Origin: Dillenia suffruticosa
Taxonomy: Eukaryota; Streptophyta; Magnoliopsida; Dilleniales; Dilleniaceae
Direction of reading: 5' to 3'
DNA length: 64,000 nt
NCBI GenBank assembly: GCA_033439265.1
Contig: JAVTVX010000029.1
Location: 565,501 to 629,500 of the forward strand
Part shown: piece after piece, positions 49,901-61,903 of the stretch
How the letters are laid out: every line of letters starts with the position of its first letter
How positions within the stretch are numbered: the first letter of the stretch is position 1
Position numbers and translations under genes: made by a program
The notes under the pieces: model-generated
Seen by the model: only the letters and a program-made list of their open reading frames with translations
What the model was told of the DNA's origin: nothing
The model's database searches: none

Positions 49901-52189
49901 CACACCACATTAGACCTTTTGTTTGAAAAGCAGTCTGTATTCGTGGTCACTATCCATGTAGAATAGACTGCTGGGCATCAATACTGGATTATAAGCTGCT
50001 ACTATTATCCACTTTGCAACTGGATTCAGTAATGATCCCATCTCTCCTTAGAGTAGCAGTTTTCTACATAATTTGTTTTTCCAGACATTGTTCTTGACAT
50101 GTTAAACATTGGGGTGAACATGATTCATCTCCCCATGGTGTTATCCGCAGTGTTAACTTTGTGTGACAACTAATGTTGGATTGTGAATGGCTTCAATTTT
50201 GCTTGGCATTTTGAATTTATCTTGTTTATTGCATGATATGATCTTTTGTGATAAATGGAAAATGCCATCCAACTCTTGTCCCACCTATTGTGTACATAAT
50301 CTTCTCTAAATGGCCCTTTTTTTTTTATTACTTCGACTGTATGCTTTTGGCACCTTTGTCTTCAACATACATTGTATGCTCCCTTTTCCTGACATCTTTC
50401 CCATTGCTTTGGTCGTAATTTTCTGTTTTTTGATTTAATTCCCTTCTTTCTCTCAGATAAAAAGAATGCACCCAAAGCAGCAAATGACATCAAACTGATT
50501 AGTGCTGGGAAAATTTTAGAAAACAACAAGACTGTTGGTCAGTGCAGAGTACCTTTTGGTGAGCTTCCTAGAGGAGTTATCACCATGCATGTTGTAGTGC
50601 AGCCATCTTTAACAAAGGCAAAAACAGGTATTTCACCTAAATAAGTCATAAATTCCACAGGCGCTTAGAGACTTATATTTAGCCACTTTTTATTTTTTAT
50701 TTTGTCTTCAAAGCAAGGTTTTATAGTTGTCCATGGTTGCTGATGCTTTATGGCATGCTTTGTGGAGTCAACACAGCTGATATCCAATTGTCTAGCATGC
50801 ATATGCCCCAATTATTTTCCATATGTTTAAAGCATTGCCAATTCCAAGTAGAATTTTACTGCTGGGTAGATTCTGGTAAAATCAGTCTTTTGATCCTCTA
50901 ATAGTGCACTCTCTGTACCTTCCTCTATAAATTTTTCTTTTGGGCCTTTTCCTTGTTTTTGAAAATAAATTTAAACACTTGGTTAAAGTTTCAGATACTT
51001 GGTTTCTTTGATCTTGGTACATATTATGCTAGTTTCCTTAGTGTTTCAAGATTTGATTATTCTTTATCGTTAGCCTTTCCCCGATCTGAGATGCCCCTCT
51101 TCACTGTTCGATTATTAAGTAATTCATTGTCTCCATTGGTTGTTTACACATGAATCTGAACCTCACTGGATTTCCTCGAATATGATCTCTCAGTATCTTG
51201 TATCATTAGATCAGACATGTGGGAAATGATAGAAAGAGATATGCAAATTCCTTACTGCAATAATAATCTGCAAGAGCTGCATGTGAAGTTGGACAATTGC
51301 ATGGGTTCCTTTTTTGATCTTTTGACTATGTGCAACTACAGTCCATATCATAATGGTTTTTCTCCTGGTGTCTTTTCTCCTGAGAGAAAGAGGCAATGCT
51401 GGTAAGCACATGGACAATGTGGGAAATCTTCAACCACATAATGGTTCTACAGTCCATATCATTAGAGACATCAGAGAAATGACACCAGGAGAAAAACCAT
51501 TATGATATGGACTGTGTGGTTAAGATTTTACATGTTACCCCCTTGCGCTTAACAGCACCGCCTCCCCCTCTGTTATAGTCTTAAGGGAAAGTTCACGCAC
51601 TATACACATGAAAATAAGAAACCCAAAATAAACGATACTCCCTTCTGATCAATTTAGGTCGCAAATTGTATTAGATGAGATTATTTTGGAAGCAGACTGT
51701 CAGGACAATCATGGTTGAGCCCATTTAGAGTTCACCTGTTGTTTGGGGTTCTTTTGTCATCACATGTAAAGCACCTAGTTTTCAACTAAGGCTTTAACAG
51801 ATACTTTGAGGGGGAGCACACAATGTTTATGCTATCGTGTTCTCAAACATAGGTGTTTATGTGCAAAATTTTAAACCCCTAGGTGGTTATGTTCAAATTG
51901 GCCAAGCTGCTGGGGATGGGGAGGGGGAGGCATATTTGTCTCTCGACTGAATCCACTTAATGATACTCATGTTGCATGTAGGTGTTTCTAAATTTACTCA
52001 TGATTAACAAATGTGGACTTCAATAGCTCTTTTTAATTGTTTGATGTGCTAATTCTTCTGGAATTTATATAACCTGCCAGATAATACATTACCTGACGAG
52101 CTACTGAATTGTGTTTTTTGCTCCCATGACCAGAAAAGAAGATTGATGATTCTCCCAAGAAGAATGTCTGTTCATGTTCTATATTGTGA
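46928..52189 (+). CDS. MUB: Membrane-anchored ubiquitin-fold protein (MUB), three exons
   Basis: Exons 46928-47057, 50457-50627 and 52134-52189 join in phase at GT-AG sites to 118 residues. The beta-grasp ubiquitin-like fold runs from ELKFRLADGSDIGPF through VAMVKERIVSEWPK, IKLISAGKILENNKTVGQC and GVITMHVVVQPS. The C terminus, KKNVCSCSIL, ends in a CaaX box (CSIL, Leu favouring geranylgeranylation) with another Cys two residues before it that could be palmitoylated. Plant MUBs are prenylated, sit at the plasma membrane and dock group VI E2 ubiquitin-conjugating enzymes there. There is no C-terminal Gly-Gly, so it is not conjugated like ubiquitin. Intron 1 is 3.4 kb and intron 2 is 1.5 kb; intron 2 contains a large hairpin-forming repeat. 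Confidence 0.9.
51338..51515. repeat. Perfect 35-bp inverted repeat (potential hairpin) in MUB intron 2
   Basis: Arm 1 (51338-51372, begins acagtccatatcataatgg) is the exact reverse complement of arm 2 (51481-51515). They are separated by 108 nt. The outer part of the loop continues with imperfect pairing (ttttctcctgag against ctcagagaaat-type sequence). A 16-nt piece of arm 1 (ctacagtccatatcat) is also repeated in direct orientation inside the loop (from about 51448). Transcribed within the intron, it would form a long stem-loop. Confidence 0.9.
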
Positions 52190-53079
52190 GGGTTGTCCAG
52201 TCCTCGGTTCTGGGCCAGAGAGACCTTGTGTCTCTTGGACTGCGGAACTGGGTTAGCTACTAAGGCAAAATAATTGTAGAATGATGCCATTGTAATTTGC
52301 TACATGCTGGCGGAGGGCATTCCCTTGTTACATGCATGCTGGTGAGGTGATGTATCTGTGCTTTATAAGATAGGGTATTAAATGTATTTTAGTTTTGCAG
52401 ATTTCAATCTATTAATTGTTCACGAGGCAAAATGGGGTTTGCATGAACTGTCTAATGCTCTTATATATTTGGTTTTTCCGGTACTGTATTTTAAGTGACT
52501 TGTTTGGATTCTAATTGTTCAACTTCAACATGGGCCGTACAAATATGTCTCTGTTTCTGCTGTTTTGGACCATAACAATGACTTAAAAGGTTGGTTCAAT
52601 GTAAGAAAAATGATTTCATCAGTGTGACCTTTTCCGTGACCAAATGTATTCTTCTATTCTCCTGTATCCATCATCTAGTTCTCGTCACCATTGCCCATCA
52701 TCAGATAATTTTTATTTTTATTTTTATTTTTTTATTTTTTTTTTTGTGGATGGCATCTTTATTTTTCGTTTGGAACTAATATTTGGTTATGCATCAGAAT
52801 TCAATCATCTGTCTTCTGTGATTCACCTTTACTTAAAATAGATTGCTTTCATCTCGTGCGTCGCTCTCTCTATTCATAGGATGGGAATCACACCCTCACC
52901 TCTACCTCCGAAAGATCTCTCTACATTTTCTTAGTTTTGGAGCCGGAACAGGAGCCTTATAAGTAACGTAATCCCAAGGAGAATCGTTCTGATAACCAAT
53001 AGGGTGGAGAGAGAGAGAGAGAGAGAGAGAGAATATCCTGAAGAAAAAAATAGGAATACTAACAAAAAACAGAACATCA

Positions 53080-55901
53080 TCAACGTCGCCAAGCAGAAGC
53101 TGCAAGGATGGCTCTATCTTGCCAGCCCAACAGTAAACAACCCTTATCCTCGGTCAACCTGTACCCATCACAGGAATACAAACCCAACAGTATCTTAGAC
53201 TGTGTCACTGCATTTGCGCTTAGCGGCACACCTTGAAAACCTTTCCCTTCCATCAATTTTCTCCACTTCTCCAACCTCTCATGTCTAAACACCCTCTCTG
53301 TTCCCTCGCTTGCCACTATATTCCTTATCTCGGGCGCAAATATGTACTGCTCCACCTTCGCCCTCTGCGCTGAATCGGCTGGAAACGTCGCATCCAATGA
53401 GTCAAAAATTGCAGAATAGAAATGCAAGGCCTCCAAGAACCTCCCCAAGAAGTAGGGTCCATTATGGCTTGCCTCTTTTTCAACAATGGTCACTATGTTT
53501 GGTGCTTGGTCTCTTATCATAGCCAACAATGTCCCCAGTGACTTTCCTGGCACACGGTGAAGCCGGTCAACTGAATTAACTGCTAGTGCTTCACCAACCC
53601 TTCTGTTGAACATGTGAGGTTTCAGGTCTTCTAGTTGCTCACCAACTGGGTGGAACTCAAATGGCACCTGGAGGGAATGGGCCAACTCGGCCAAACACCG
53701 GCCCGTCTCTCTGACAGACTCCGGTGATGGTCCAACTCCGGTAATCCGAAGAAATGGAGCACCACCGGGCCGGGCTGCCAGAGCTTGCATGAAAGCTGGC
53801 CATTGGTAGCCTTGGAGGATATCGAGGTCAATTACATGGACGCGCTCTTCGGCCTCAAAGGCCTCAAAGATGGCCTGGTTGGCAGTGAAATGAGCAAACT
53901 TTATGTAAGGACAAGCTTGGTAGAGAATTTGATAAATCTTGAGGATTTCTAGCGAGTTTGGAGGGAAAGGAGTGAAGGGTGTCTTTGGGGTGGAAGTGGG
54001 GGCCGGTGTGATGGCCAAGGTGGCAGCAAGTCGCGCGGAGAGGGCTTCGGTGAAGCAAGATGCGACGCGCTGCATGGAGTCGCCGAGAGGGGTCACAACT
54101 CGGTTGAGATGGTGGAGGTATCGTCTAGCCAACATGTAGTCTTCTTTTGCAACTGCTTCCGCACATGCGAGTAGGAGGTGCACCAGTTGAAGCCCACTAT
54201 CTTGTTCCTGTTGTGTTCATTCATCACATGAAAAAATAGTTTTACTTTGCAGGGACAACCGTAAAAGAAAAAAAAATGTACAGGTCTTAAAAGTGACACA
54301 TGGAATTGTGTATGATTATGGGACCACTACAAGTCGGGAGTGTTTTTAGGTATTGACAGCTATGGTATCGAAGACCTAAAAAATTAATATTTGAGGGGTC
54401 TGAATCAACCGTTACATTTCTTTTTTGGCCTTTGAGTATAATACACATGGTCACCTTAAAACGTTTATAAAAGGATAGTCTGGTAATCATAATCATCTTT
54501 TCTCAATCCTTAGATTTATGATTCAAATTCTTATATAACAAAAAAAAAAAAATACCTTAAAACAAACCATATTGCAAATCCGCTGCGGCCTGTTTAATAT
54601 TTGTTGTTGTTTGACCAAACTTTTTTTAATATAAGAAGGGCCCTTAGGCTTTGGATATTTTAAAGCATAATTAATATTTAATCATCTAATTATGATGAAG
54701 CAATTTCTTATTTTTATTAATAAAAAATAAATTAAGTTTTACATGATAATTTATATTATTGTGTCTTTAATTTAATTAAAAAGAAAACAACATATATGAA
54801 TACGAAATATTATATATAATTTGGTCCATTTAACATACTATTTATTTAGTGTACCCATTTTTTTTCTCCCTATCATGGTGAGAGAGAGTGAGAGAGATAA
54901 ACCTGGTCAGAGGAGCCAATGGAAACGGGACCCATCAAGCTGGTATTAAGATTTTGTCCGTGTTGCTGTTGTTGCTGTTGAGGAGGCTGTTTCTGTTGAT
55001 GATGTTGTTGTTGTTGTTGGAATCGTCTCTGCTGCTGTTGCAGTTGCTCTTGCTGCTTCTCCTGCTGTTTCTCTTGCTGTATTTGCTGAGACAATGGCGC
55101 AGTCTTACCTGCAGATGAGCCACCAGACCTAATCTGATGAACATCATCATCCTGAGTCACTTGCGAACTACCACCACCAGCCAAACTCACAGATTCACAA
55201 AACTTCGAAGAACATGAATTACTAGGCATTGCCAAGCAATCCAACATGGCAGGAATCGTGGTCGGCATCTCAAAACAGTCGGGTGAAAAGCTTCCCACCC
55301 CTGACATCTTCATCGTGGAGTAGGCTCCGAATCCATCCCTATGGTAGTCCTCCATAAACCCTTCGTAAATTGCTGGAGGGAGTGCGAGGCTTTCAGGTTG
55401 AATGAGATGGTTGTCGTTGTTATTGGAAGGAGAGTTACAAACCCTTTGAAGTGGGCTCTGACCTTTAACTTTGCTAGCAGTACTGAATGATCCTAATGGA
55501 GAGGACATGCGGGGCGGTGAGCAACCAAGCATGCTTTGTCCATGCATTGGATGCGCATAGTTGTAGTTGTAGTTGTAGTGTGATGTTTGTGGTGAAGGGA
55601 TGTTTCTAACTGGCGATGAGATCATGAAATCCGCATCGAGTTGATCAGAGAAGAATGACTCCCATATTGAGCTGTCTGGTGACTGAACTTCTATGTCCCC
55701 GTCCACGTCGAATTTGATTGGGTGCAAGTTGAGACTTGGAGGTATTAGTCCATTTTGTTCAATGTCCGATGAGTTTAGAGTTGTTGTGGATGACTTTTTC
55801 GATGCTGATATTGATGTTGATTCATTGGATGATGTTGGTAGCTTGGCGCATGAGTTTGCAGTTTTTAGACTTCCCATGCTACCGCAAAGGGAATTGATCA
55901 T
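53080..55901 (-). CDS. RAM1: GRAS-domain transcriptional regulator, RAM1 (REQUIRED FOR ARBUSCULAR MYCORRHIZATION 1) orthologue
   Basis: Two exons on the minus strand, 54903-55901 and 53080-54207, join in phase 0 (CAG|GT ... AG|GAA) to 708 residues. The N-terminal half ([17 protein letters not shown] onwards) is low-complexity: Ser-rich, a YNYNYNY stretch and a Gln-rich block (about residues 270-318). The GRAS domain follows: LHRI ([30 protein letters not shown]), VHIID as VHVIDLD (about 456), a PFYRE region with [13 protein letters not shown] and [15 protein letters not shown], and SAW ending ILAASAWRR. The N terminus and [19 protein letters not shown] match my memory of RAM1 rather than SCR, LAS or DELLA proteins; Medicago RAM1 is of similar length (about 680 residues). 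RAM1 acts downstream of CYCLOPS/CCaMK and drives arbuscule-branching and lipid-supply genes such as RAM2. Assignment was made without alignment. Confidence 0.82.
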
Positions 55902-56398
55902 GCTTTGTTTTCTTTCCTACCAGTAGAAGAAATAGAGAGAGAGAGAGAGTGAGAGAAAAAGAGAGAACAACAAAACTTGATACCAAGAAGCTCAAAGCTA
56001 TAATTATAAGCCAAAAAACACTACAAAAATAGAATATCTTTTATGTTATTCCAAAGCTCCCCTCAAAGTAACCTCAAGTTAACACATAGAAGAAAAAGCT
56101 GGAAAGCTTTGTGTTTTTCTCATCTTTTTTTTAATGGGAGAGATTTGTCAATATGTAGAGATTTGTTCTAAGAAGGAGAGAGAGTGATTCTAAAGACAAA
56201 ACCCAACACCAATTCCATGTTTGGAGTCTTGTGATTTTAGTTTCCTCCATTGTATCACCTTATAGTCGGTTAAGCTGTTTTCTAGAGTTTTATTTTTGTC
56301 CATACCCGTTTCAACTGCCTCTCATGTGTTTTGGAAGATTTGTAGGGTATGAAGGACAGATTTGATGGTCTGGGGCCCCTTTCCCCCATCTGCCTTGG

Positions 56399-56465
56399 GC
56401 CGGCTCAGCTGAGAACAAGGCATTCGGGGGAATAAAGGAGGATTTTTTTTTTCTTTTCTTGTTCT
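56399..56465. promoter_or_regulatory. Candidate mycorrhiza-responsive motif cluster upstream of RAM1 (GCCGGC and MYCS-like)
   Basis: About 500-560 bp upstream of the RAM1 ATG lie three motifs. GCCGGC (56399-56404) equals the palindromic core I recall for the CYCLOPS-bound AMCYC-RE of the Lotus RAM1 promoter. TTTCTTGTTCT (56455-56465) equals the MYCS motif described in mycorrhiza-inducible phosphate-transporter promoters. AGAACAAG at 56411-56418 is its inverted partial copy. The MYCS-like match sits beside a T-run, so chance is possible. Function is inferred from motif identity and position only. Confidence 0.45.
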
Positions 56466-57799
56466 TTAATGTTTAATAAATTCTCTGAATTATGATTACT
56501 TAGTCTAAGATGATTGGTTAATGCACAATGTATGATATGGTGAATGCTCGAGAAACACCATTCGAAAAGCCAAAATGACCTCAAAAGTCCTCATTGCGAG
56601 ATGGAATTTTATCATATTTGCTGAAGAGGCCCCTCAACTTTTACATATTTTGACTTCAAGGTTGCCAAGAATAAAAATTTTGTTCTTCCTACGTTACATT
56701 TCTCTTTTTTGAACAAATTAGTTAAATCACACACGGATCCACACGGCTTGGAAAAGACAGGATATTACAGGGCAAAAATCTTGAGCTTTAGGAGCTTTTA
56801 ATTCCTTCGATTTTTAATATTTTGAAAATTTTATTTATTATTGCTGAATGAAATTGTTAAATTATAAATTATTAAAAATTTTATAATAAGAATTTTCTAT
56901 AAAATGTTTCGGATAAAAGAATTGATAGACTAAAGCAAATCAATCCGATCCTATATGTTATTAGTTTGATTTAATTTTAAATTTTATAGAATCGTTGAAG
57001 TCTATTCTTAAAACCAATTCAAATTGCTTTATCCACACATTGCCCTGGCCCTTGTTGCTAGGTTTTCCTTACAGTTTTCTTGCCAATATTTTGGTGGAAC
57101 AGAGCCCTTTACCCCGGGATTATGCAGAAGATGATAATGAACTAGGACTTGAGTTTAGAAAGATTTACGAGAATTGAGGTTGTTCCTGCCAATATGCATT
57201 ATCTCAGGATCCCTTCTGCAATAAAGCGCTTAGATAAAAATGGGACTTTATTCGGGGAGGGGGAAAGGAAAAGAAATGATACGCGTGAAAACGATAGAGA
57301 AAAAAGTCAAGAGGAATAGGGACAAAATACAAGGCATTGGTCTCGTCGGACATGGCGTCGGTGACGCCGCCTATGCTTTGGATTTGCCAAAGGAACGAAG
57401 CGCTTGTCTCCTCTCCTCACATTTTCTTTTTTCTCAACACAACTCTCTCTCTCTCTCTCTCTCTCTCTGGTTTACAAACCAAAGCCCAAAGCAGGCCCAA
57501 AAGGAGACAAGGCAAACTAGAGCCTTGTCACTCTGTGTTTTTTTTTTTTAAAAATCTCAGGATTTGGTCCAATCGCTGAATATTTGAATCTTTACTCTGA
57601 TTAATTTCAGTTGAATTATTATCCATTTCCAATTGAAAAAGAGCTCTTCCAACGTCATTTTTATCACTATCAAAATTTAAACCCTAATTCTTAACGTAGG
57701 GTATTAATATTTTTTTCACTATACCAAACTCAATTTAAAATGTATCGGGACACGTGATAATCTAAACCACAAACTCTCCCCAATTATATTGAATTGTTC

Positions 57800-57800
<1 letters not shown>

Positions 57801-57861
<61 letters not shown>
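57801..57861. repeat. (CT)n microsatellite
   Basis: An uninterrupted CT tract of about 30 units. A shorter one lies at 57444-57468. Confidence 0.97.
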
Positions 57862-57863
<2 letters not shown>

Positions 57864-58696
57864 TATGAAGCTTGCATTATTGCAGACTGCCGATTGGTCA
57901 GCAATGTCTTTACAAAGAATTGCATCTTCGTCGCTTATTACTACATTACAAACTCCATTAATTGCAACTCTAATGTGTCAAACGCATTCTATAAGTTTCG
58001 GGTGACACCTTTTAATGTTTAACCATTATAATTTACATGGTAAAATCTTGAAAAAAAAAAGCATATCTAAATAATATATTCGTATTAACTATTTTACGAT
58101 AAAGAGATTTTTTATACGACAAAAATAACAATTGTAGTCTCTTTATCTTTTCTTTTATTAACAAAAAGAATAATAATTTCTATTTTAAATTTCAAATTAA
58201 CTATAGAAGTTATATATTTACATAATTACAGAATTTACTTTTAAAAATTACATTAGAACAACTTTCAATTCCTTCCTACAATAGAAGGATGACGACCGGT
58301 CGTTAAAATTTTTTTGGACAAAGTTATCCATAAAAAGAAATCAAATTTCTTTATCAAGAGATTATTGTAATAATAAATCTTTTTATTAAAAATATTATTT
58401 AATTTTAATAGAATCTAATCTTAATTTTCCCGAGCCTCCTATTAATATGTTATTTTTTTATTTTTTTTTGTTTTCTGGATTTGGTTCACCGTCGAGTATC
58501 CAGAGTTTTGCTTAGACTAATCTCGGTCGAATTGTTGTCGGGTTCTGATAGGGAGAGAGCTTTCCTAACATCGTTTTTACCGTTCCAAAAACTTGAATTT
58601 CAATTCTTAATATAGGATAATAGTATGATCAACGAAACGTTGGTATTGATATGTTATTATCATCGCCCATGATTTTAAATCTCGGTGTTATGGACT

Positions 58697-59263
58697 TTTT
58701 CTCCCTGTTGGAGCTGAAATGCCCGCCAATAAGGGCTGTTTTCTATCAGCATGACATTTCTATTTCAGGCTTTTAGGATGGTACCAAACAGGCTGTTAGG
58801 GCCCAATGACCTCTGCAGAAAGCTACCTGGTGCTGGTACCAAACAGCCTTTTCCTCCCTGCTGGACCCGAAATGCCCGCCACTAATGGGCTCTAGTTTTT
58901 TGGTACCTATATGGGTATTCGGAATTTATTCCAATTATTTTTTTCGAATGTCTAGGGAATCCTATTGAGGGTATAGTTTTCCTAATATAGTTTTTTTTAT
59001 TCTAAAGTTTTAAATCCAAATTTGCTAAGAAATCTAATATCTCATTCCATTATACCGACTATTGATGGGTTAACGTGCTCTGATTTACTATTATTACAAG
59101 AGCTGTTTGAAAACCAAAAAAAAATAAAAAAGCAAGAGCTGTTTTGCATCACCACGGCATTTTCATTTCAGGCTTTTAGGACAAATGGGCTAGGACAGTA
59201 ATCGTACCAAGCAGGCTGCTAGGGCCCAATGACCTCTGCAGAAAGCTACCAGGTTGCTGGTCC

Positions 59264-59265
<2 letters not shown>
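58697..59265. repeat. Direct repeats of about 110-125 bp in the RAM1-Ole e 1 spacer
   Basis: 58734-58840 and 59137-59262 share 'tttcaggcttttagga' and 'agggcccaatgacctctgcagaaagctacc' (given here as a described block beginning agggcccaatgacc). A third partial unit is the block around 'gaaatgcccgccaataagggct' (58716-58738) against 'gaaatgcccgccactaatgggct' (58868-58890). The copies differ by small insertions. Confidence 0.8.

Positions 59266-59267
<2 letters not shown>

Positions 59268-59311
<44 letters not shown>
59268..59311. repeat. (TA)n microsatellite
   Basis: An alternating TA tract of about 22 units, directly after the second copy of the spacer repeat. Confidence 0.97.
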
Positions 59312-59314
<3 letters not shown>

Positions 59315-59510
59315 TGGTATCCGAAATTAATTTGATCCGAGACTTACAATGACCCATTTAGGGGGTTATCCTTCTAACGTAATTTTCTCTATACTCAAGT
59401 CGTTAGTTAAACTCCTGATTTTGATTAAAAGACTTAATACCACATTTTATTAGATCAACGACCATTGATATGCTAGTCCACCTTTAACTATTCTCTTTCT
59501 TCCCCCCCCC

Positions 59511-59513
<3 letters not shown>

Positions 59514-59552
<39 letters not shown>
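59514..59552. repeat. (CT)n microsatellite preceded by a poly-C tract
   Basis: A C9-10 run (about 59503-59511) leads into about 18 CT units. Confidence 0.95.
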
Positions 59553-59555
<3 letters not shown>

Positions 59556-60450
59556 AAAGAGATCTTGCGTCCCCAACCTAGTGGTCCTGGTGGTCACAAT
59601 TTCCTGATCTCATATATGTGTATAAGAAAAAAAAAAAAGGAAAAGATCCTGCAAGAGATCCTTTCACAAAAGATCCAAACGAACAAGGTAAAAAGGCACA
59701 ATACCTTTCTTAACTGTGTAGAGAATGAGCTTTAAAACATGAGCTCCTGTCTTCCGGAATGTGAAAAGCTTGTCATATTATATTATTTTTTAAAACTTCT
59801 TCTATAAGTAATACTCTCATTCTATGTTCTTAGGACATCAAAATACAATCCTACAGATAAATCAAACATAGGTATCAAAGCAAAGCTACAAATTTAAAAT
59901 TATCGATTTCTATTTTTGGTCACTGTCTTGACATGTGCCGTAGTAAGGAGCACCACCGTTGGTGCTTAACATGAGCTTTTGAAAAATATATAAATGTAAG
60001 TAACCCAGAAAAGACCAGCTTCTGGGTAAATCAAGATTCGAAATTTCCCTTCGAGAAACCAACAAAAAACCTAATCTTTTGTGGGTAAGAAATGAAGTAG
60101 TTTAATTTCAGCTAGCTTTGTCTATTTTCTTATTTGGAAACTCAAAACCCTCCAATCCAATCATGTGTGCCCACACCTAAATACTCTCTCTCTCTCTCTC
60201 TCTCTCAGAGATCAAAATACGCCAAAACACGTTCACATGTTTTTGTTTGTTGTGACAGAAAGGTTCTCTCATCTCTCTACTCTTTATAGATCAGAGTTGG
60301 GGTTCTCCATCAATAACTTTGGCCTCACTATCCACTCACTTCTCCAACCATACACATGATAAGGCTCTTCTTTTGGAAGGCTTCTCCCCTAAAGTACTGA
60401 AATATCAACTCGCACATATACACAAAACATTTCATGTGGAACATCTAACT

Positions 60451-61041
60451 ATGTTTCCCATTCTTCTCTTTTTGCTTTCAACCCTTTTCACCCAATCATT
60501 TTCTACCCATAATGCACATCCTAAAATCATCAATCCGCAGATCGCAGTAATGGGTGTTGTTTACTGTGACATTTGCTCTAACAACACCTTCACTCGACAC
60601 AGCTACTTCATACCAGGTAGCCAAAGTTTCAAATTTCTCATACTTCGAGTTTGTCTGGGTACCCAAAAAAAATGAAGTTTGATGATGTAAATCTTGCGTG
60701 CAGGAGTTGAAGTTGAAATAAATTGCAAATTCAAAGCTGTTTCACCAAGAACTGTGGAGCAGATTGAGTTCTCAGTCAACAGAACCACAAACAGATTTGG
60801 AATGTACCACCTGGAAATACCATCTGTTGATGGAATTCAATGTGCAACAGAATCAGCACTAAAGTCTTCATGCCAGGCAAGTTTGATGTGGACTTCATCT
60901 TCATCATGTAATGTTCCTGGATATAGAACAACAACCAATGAGATAGCCATAAAGTCTAAACGAGATAATGTCTGCTTTTACAGCCTCAGTGCCTTGAATT
61001 ATAGACCGAATCAAAGAAATAAAGCTCTCTGTGGAAATTAG
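60451..61041 (+). CDS. Pollen Ole e 1 / extensin-like secreted protein, two exons
   Basis: Exons 60451-60616 and 60704-61041 (CCA G|GTAGCC ... GCAG|GA GTT) encode 167 residues. Residues 1-20 or so (MFPILLFLLSTLFTQSFS) are a signal peptide, so the product is probably secreted to the cell wall. The mature part starts its Ole e 1 domain with IAVMGVVYCDICSNNTFTRH, then FIPGVEVEINCKF, and carries the family's spaced cysteines (YCDIC, INCKF, IQCATE, SSCQAS, SSCNVP, VCFYS, LCGN). One Asn-X-Ser/Thr site is in NRTTN and another in NNTFT. The biochemical role of the family is not settled; members occur in pollen tubes and other walls. The ATG at 60451 is chosen because it gives the signal peptide directly. 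Confidence 0.85.
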
Positions 61042-61334
61042 GATAGAGAACTTTTGAATCTTCCTCTACCCTTGTGTGTGTCTTGCTTCAAAGTTCCATG
61101 GTTCTATATTGGCATTGCAAACATAATTTTTAAATTCTTCCTTGTGATATTGAGAAATTAATGTTATGGTTCCAAAAGGTTTCATGATATATATAATGTC
61201 TTAGTCTTTTTTTTTTCCGCAGAGGATATATAAATATTGTAGTAATGTTAGCGCTTTGTATCTATGTAGATTATCTAAACTAAAACCAAGGAGATCTTGG
61301 GGTGGGCCTTGAGGTGGGCCCTGTACATATCAAA

Positions 61335-61384
<50 letters not shown>

Positions 61385-61903
61385 CGTTCTCTGTAATCCT
61401 TTACCGTGTGCAATTTCTAGCTTTGGGTGTATCAAAGGTTTTGAGTCGCTCTTCTTTTCTCTGTATTTTCTCCTTCTTTTTCGACATAGTAAATTTGTCC
61501 ATCCGTGGACGTAGGCTACTTAGCAGAACCACACAAATTTACTTATCTCTATTCTTCGACTTGCATGATTTATTGTGTTGTTTGCATTTTTTTAGTTCTA
61601 ACAATATGAAGTAAGGCAAATACTGCTTGGCGAAAAACATTACTTTTGAGCAACCCAAAGTGTAATGGCAAAAGATAATACAATAAGAAAGTGCAGTATT
61701 CAGGATATATTATACTCAGCCAGAAACAAATATGAAATTTCATAAGTTTCTAATTTAAGGGTAAAATCTTAAAACTATTACACAACTCCTTTTGGTGTGC
61801 GCAAACACATACGAAGATACAAGGACAGATTAGAAAACAGTTGAATCCTGGTCTATAATACCATTCAAACAAACAACTGCTCTCTTGTTTCCAATTTGAA
61901 TAT
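61042..61903. other. Spacer between convergent Ole e 1 and HHT1 genes
   Basis: It contains the 3' flanks of both genes and a (GT)n microsatellite of about 22 units at 61339-61382. No further gene is seen. Confidence 0.6.
61339..61382. repeat. (GT)n microsatellite
   Basis: An uninterrupted GT tract of 44 bp, alternating purine-pyrimidine and therefore capable of Z-DNA. Confidence 0.97.

Larger units (their letters stand above)
55902..60450. other. RAM1 leader/promoter and repeat-rich spacer
   Basis: GA-rich leader sequence (55925-55965) lies directly upstream of RAM1. From about 56450 to 60450 there are no recognisable genes. The region holds CT and TA microsatellites and several diverged copies of a dispersed plant repeat (described separately). 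Open frames at 57240-57580 and 57789-58022 (plus) are low-complexity and not supported. Confidence 0.5.

Noticed and set aside
54888-55118. Leu-rich plus-strand frame opposite RAM1
   Set aside because: It is the antisense of the Gln-rich coding repeat.
61297-61614. Open frame with a Cys-Val repeat
   Set aside because: It is translation of the GT microsatellite.
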